Positions 62,244 through 64,000 of a DNA stretch of 64,000 bases are shown one piece after another. The first letter of the stretch is position 1. Each line of letters starts with the position of its first letter. A program made the translations under genes and the position numbers. This DNA is from Danio rerio. Taxonomy: Eukaryota; Chordata; Actinopteri; Cypriniformes; Danionidae. The notes beneath the pieces were generated by a model. That model was given only the letters and a program-made list of their open reading frames with translations. It made no database searches and had not been told where the DNA came from. The DNA lies in NCBI RefSeq assembly GCF_049306965.1, contig NC_133180.1, positions 29,125,001 through 29,189,000 on the forward strand, given 5' to 3'.

Positions 62244-62876
62244 CAATAAATAAATTTTGTAATCTTAATCTAAATAATTATAATCTAAATATATCTTAAA
62301 ATTAAACCTAAATATGATCTTAAATGGTGCACTACAATTTTTCATTTAGACTTTAAATAAAAACCAAACTGCTAAAAAGATTTTTTTCTATATTATTAAA
62401 ACAAAAATAATAAAAATGGACACAACCAAAGTACAAAATTAAACCTACATTTAAAATAATAAGTGTTTATATAGTTTTAACATTGATTTGTACTTGTTTA
62501 ATACTCTAAATATTTTCTCAAACCATCTGTATTGTATAAAGCTCTAAACATAGGACTCGACTGACTAAATGTATATTGTAAGAGAAAAATTATATATATC
62601 ATTTTTATCTTAATTAGTTTTGCTTATTTAATCAATAGTCATAATTATTCACTTGCTGTGATAATTATATTAGTTAGAGCTTTCCTGACCATACATTTCA
62701 TGAGATTATAATAAAATTAGGTTGAACTATACCTGTGGTGACCCTTTCAGATCCGGGTTCACTCTCCTCCAAGCCCTTAACAGCGATGACCGTGACCTGG
62801 TAGGTGACACCAGGGGTCAGATTGGAGAGCATGGCTTGAGACTCTCCTCCATCCACTCTCAGTGTCAGAGGACTGC
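52254..62876 (-). CDS. tnc: Tenascin, tenascin-C-like, 3' part: 2.5 FN3 repeats plus complete fibrinogen domain (partial gene)
   Basis: Ten exons in transcript order: 62876-62733, 61308-61189, 61108-60965, 58445-58315, 58212-58080, 57950-57799, 55139-55043, 54912-54751, 52627-52464 and 52364-52254. Phases agree throughout and encode about 451 residues to TAA. Content: the second half of one FN3 repeat, two complete FN3 repeats of 88 residues each (split in two exons, phase 1 at the outer borders as usual in tenascins), then the fibrinogen globe with [29 protein letters not shown] and the tail GRKKRS. Tenascins are secreted hexameric matrix proteins that modulate cell adhesion. The globe resembles tenascin-C ([35 protein letters not shown]) more than recalled tenascin-R or tenascin-N/W; the symbol rests on that recall. 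The EGF and first FN3 repeats lie beyond 64000. Confidence 0.88.
52464..52627 (-). CDS. tnc: Tenascin exon: fibrinogen domain part 4
   Basis: 164 bases: [19 protein letters not shown] (calcium-binding loop), [18 protein letters not shown] (second disulfide) and [10 protein letters not shown]. The acceptor is the slightly weak TTAAAG. Confidence 0.93.
53209..53284. repeat. (CA)n microsatellite
   Basis: About 75 bases of CA with one CG interruption in the 52628-54750 tenascin intron. Confidence 0.93.
53396..53470. repeat. (TA)n microsatellite
   Basis: About 75 bases of AT in the same tenascin intron. Confidence 0.93.
54424..54716. mobile_element. Short inverted-repeat element
   Basis: AGGCATAGTTCACCCAAACA at the left and TTTGGGTGAACTGTCCCTTT at the right are inverted ends. 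The interior carries GGTGAGTAAATGATA, a block shared with fragments near 15718 and 18077. Confidence 0.7.
54751..54912 (-). CDS. tnc: Tenascin exon: fibrinogen domain part 3
   Basis: 162 bases, phase 1 in and out. Contains [33 protein letters not shown] and VGGYSGTAG. Acceptor GTCTGCAG, donor GTGAAG. Confidence 0.93.
55043..55139 (-). CDS. tnc: Tenascin exon: fibrinogen domain part 2
   Basis: 97 bases: [19 protein letters not shown] then [14 protein letters not shown]. Acceptor GTACCTCAG, donor GTATGT. Confidence 0.93.
55517..55960. repeat. Decayed DNA-transposon sequence with (GA)n(GT)n
   Basis: Starts AAAGGGGACCTATTATGACC, the motif also seen at 3216, followed by a (GA)n(GT)n run at 55576-55608. 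The right edge is unclear. Confidence 0.4.
56228..56369 (-). repeat. DANA SINE fragment
   Basis: Head and core only (reverse), recognised by the CCCACGGTCC, GGTTTCCTCCGGGTTCCCCG and GTGCTCACGTGGG blocks; the 3' half is absent. In the 55140-57798 tenascin intron. Confidence 0.7.
57799..57950 (-). CDS. tnc: Tenascin exon: fibrinogen domain part 1
   Basis: 152 bases, phase 1 in and phase 0 out. Starts [18 protein letters not shown], contains [16 protein letters not shown] and ends DGGGWI. The two Cys of the first fibrinogen disulfide are present. An RGD tripeptide stands where human tenascin-C has NGD. Confidence 0.93.
58080..58212 (-). CDS. tnc: Tenascin exon: second half of the last FN3 repeat
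   Basis: 133 bases, phase 0 in and phase 1 out: [36 protein letters not shown] and STVFLT. It precedes the fibrinogen domain, so this is the membrane-distal C-terminal FN3 repeat. Confidence 0.9.
58315..58445 (-). CDS. tnc: Tenascin exon: first half of the last FN3 repeat
   Basis: 131 bases, phase 1 in and phase 0 out. Contains [19 protein letters not shown], the conserved Trp in TWKPP and [11 protein letters not shown]. Acceptor TTCCACAG, donor GTGAGA. Confidence 0.9.
58446..60000. other. Tenascin intron, AT-rich
   Basis: No repeat family recognised before the transposon at 60001, and no further FN3 exon seen. Confidence 0.45.
60001..60837. mobile_element. Non-autonomous inverted-repeat DNA transposon split by a SINE
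   Basis: Terminal inverted repeats CAGTTGAAGTCAGAATTATT (60002) and its reverse complement near 60837. The body is the widespread zebrafish element with TTTAAATGTCACTTTAAGC and CTGTCATGGCAAA blocks. A DANA SINE interrupts it at 60077-60415. It lies in the 58446-60964 tenascin intron. Confidence 0.8.
60077..60415 (+). repeat. DANA SINE nested in a DNA transposon
   Basis: Plus-strand DANA lacking some head bases, flanked by the direct repeat GATGTTTA at 60069-60076 and 60416-60423. The host element reads continuously across one copy of this 8-mer. Confidence 0.87.
60965..61108 (-). CDS. tnc: Tenascin exon: second half of an FN3 repeat
   Basis: 144 bases, phase 1 in and out. Contains [19 protein letters not shown] and ends TSTDFTT. 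With the previous exon (80-base intron) it completes an 88-residue FN3 repeat. Confidence 0.9.
61189..61308 (-). CDS. tnc: Tenascin exon: first half of an FN3 repeat
   Basis: 120 bases, phase 1 in and out: [20 protein letters not shown], then the conserved Trp in WQPS and [11 protein letters not shown]. Acceptor GGCCCTCAG after a GT-rich tract, donor GTAACT. Confidence 0.9.
61522..62206. mobile_element. Inverted-repeat element, hAT-like
   Basis: CAGGGATGTGACAAGATCTT at the left; CTCGTCACACCCCTA at the right is its imperfect inverse. The interior is unique, CG-containing DNA with no transposase domain seen. Inside the 61309-62732 tenascin intron. Confidence 0.6.
62215..62242. repeat. (AAT)n microsatellite
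   Basis: About nine AAT units directly after the hAT-like element. Confidence 0.85.
62733..62876 (-). CDS. tnc: Tenascin exon: second half of an FN3 repeat
   Basis: 144 bases, phase 1 in and out. Contains [20 protein letters not shown] and [10 protein letters not shown], the C-terminal strands of an FN3 fold with the LTPGxxYxVTV signature. The first-half exon is not in the window. Acceptor CCCCTGCAG, donor GTATAG. Confidence 0.88.
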
Positions 62877-64000
62877 CTGCAGGGGGAGACAGAGACCTGC
62901 AATCAGCTACTCGTCGCTTAACACACTAGAGGGCAGCATTCTCTGTAATTGATTGATAATGGTGAAATACAAGAATGCTGTCCTGATGGATAAAACAGAG
63001 TGTTTGATTGATGATATCGACGGATAGTTTCACATTACTGAAGAAGGAACTAATCTAAACACCGGGAAAGATCACAGAGAAGCCAAAAGGACACTATGAG
63101 ACCTTTGGGGGGCATCTTTTCGAATAGATCAATTTATGATGCCAAAACAGCAGTCTGGGAGAATTTCCGCCTCAACTTATGCAATATATTACATAAGAAA
63201 CAATTTATGAGAAATCATAAACCGAGGAAGTACAAATAAATCAATGATGTGCCAGGAGGCAGCCATCCAAATTCATAGAAAACCACACAGTCAAGTCTCA
63301 CTTTCTGAGAATGAATTTTCATTCAAGTTTGAACTTATCTATATTGTGAATAGAGACTAGCATTAAGCCAAAAAACACACAATATGGTCCTATGCAACAT
63401 GTGTAGTGTGTCTCAAGTGTTCTGGAGGTACACAATAGAAACTTGAAAAGGGAAGCCTGGAAAGTCTGGACAAAATCAAGCCAAAATTTTATTTTAGGAA
63501 AGTGCATAATTAGTAAGAAACCAAGATAAGCAATTGCTACAATTGAATACATTTCATGCACTTTCTTCCCTGAGGTACTATAAAAATACATGATGTGTTT
63601 CAAGAGTTCACGCTTAGAAATTGCCTGACGCTATTAGCAGGTTTGGCATGCTGTCCTGGGAAGAGAACCCTGAGCTCAGAGATAATTGAGCCCAGGCCTC
63701 TGCCTGGTCAACAAGCATATAAGAGGGTCTGAGATCAGGTAGGTCTCGAGACACGAAACATCGTTAGCCAACTAAGGTTGCATGTTCTCTCGTTACAAAC
63801 ATAGTTTGTTAATTTAGCGTTTCCCAAATCCATCGTTCCAACAAGCATTCGCAAACTTGTAGAGGCAAAAATCCTGGCTGTGTTCTATTCCCTATTTATT
63901 TAGAACAGACTAACATTTAAACTTAAAAAAACATTAAAGTCTTTACTCTTAGGTGTAATTTGCTTTCAAAGTATTTTTACAATTCAGTTTTAGTAATCTT
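62877..64000. other. Upstream tenascin intron, continuing beyond the window
   Basis: The first-half exon of the FN3 repeat ending at 62733 was not found here. The block near 63640-63760 shares GAGCTCA and GATCTCGAGA-like words with 56030-56130 and may be a decayed repeat. Confidence 0.4.

Noticed and set aside
62877-64000. A further tenascin FN3 exon upstream of 62876
   Set aside because: No segment with the Pro-x-x-Leu ... Trp ... Tyr pattern and suitable splice sites was found; the partner exon must lie beyond the window.

Overview
The window looks like teleost nuclear DNA, most probably zebrafish (Danio rerio) or a close cyprinid. It is AT-rich, its genes are split by GT-AG introns, and it carries at least nine DANA-type tRNA-derived SINEs, Tc1/mariner elements, many short inverted-repeat transposons and long (TA)n and (CA)n microsatellites. 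There are no prokaryotic features. The species call is inferred from repeat families and protein similarity recalled from memory, not from a database search.

Three protein-coding loci can be supported, all on the minus strand. From right to left they are: (1) the 3' part of a tenascin gene, closest to tenascin-C, with ten exons from 62876 down to a stop at 52254; they encode two and a half fibronectin type III repeats and a complete C-terminal fibrinogen globe, and the gene continues beyond 64000. (2) A single-exon beta-1,3-galactosyltransferase of family GT31 (49008 to 48031). (3) A TESK/LIMK-family protein kinase whose eight coding exons run from 29856 to 16831 and splice in frame into a 313-residue protein; a likely noncoding first exon near 43.6 kb would make it a gene of about 27 kb. 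Every internal exon has AG/GT borders and compatible phases. The genes do not form one pathway: a secreted matrix glycoprotein, a Golgi glycosyltransferase and a cytoplasmic kinase.

The left 16 kb holds no recognisable gene. It is dominated by two abutting tandem arrays: about 6.9 kb of a roughly 31-bp unit (5830-12710), with higher-order repeats near 504 bp and 1.5 kb, then about 1.6 kb of an unrelated roughly 50-bp unit (12711-14340). The rest is introns and intergenic DNA filled with transposon fossils: an internally deleted Tc1-like element (495-1101), a Tc1/mariner element with TA-flanked ends inside a kinase intron (25651-26845) and a deleted relative (35784-36510), a solo LTR with a perfect 5-bp target duplication (32993-33815), several inverted-repeat elements, and two cases of a DANA SINE nested in an older transposon with target duplications still readable.

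The most notable points are the kinase (almost only a kinase domain, with a catalytic loop intermediate between LIMK and TESK), perfect CRE palindromes near two candidate promoters, a 41-codon ORF in one of those promoter-like regions, the large minisatellite pair, and GT-repeat tracts in place of ordinary pyrimidine tracts before several exons.
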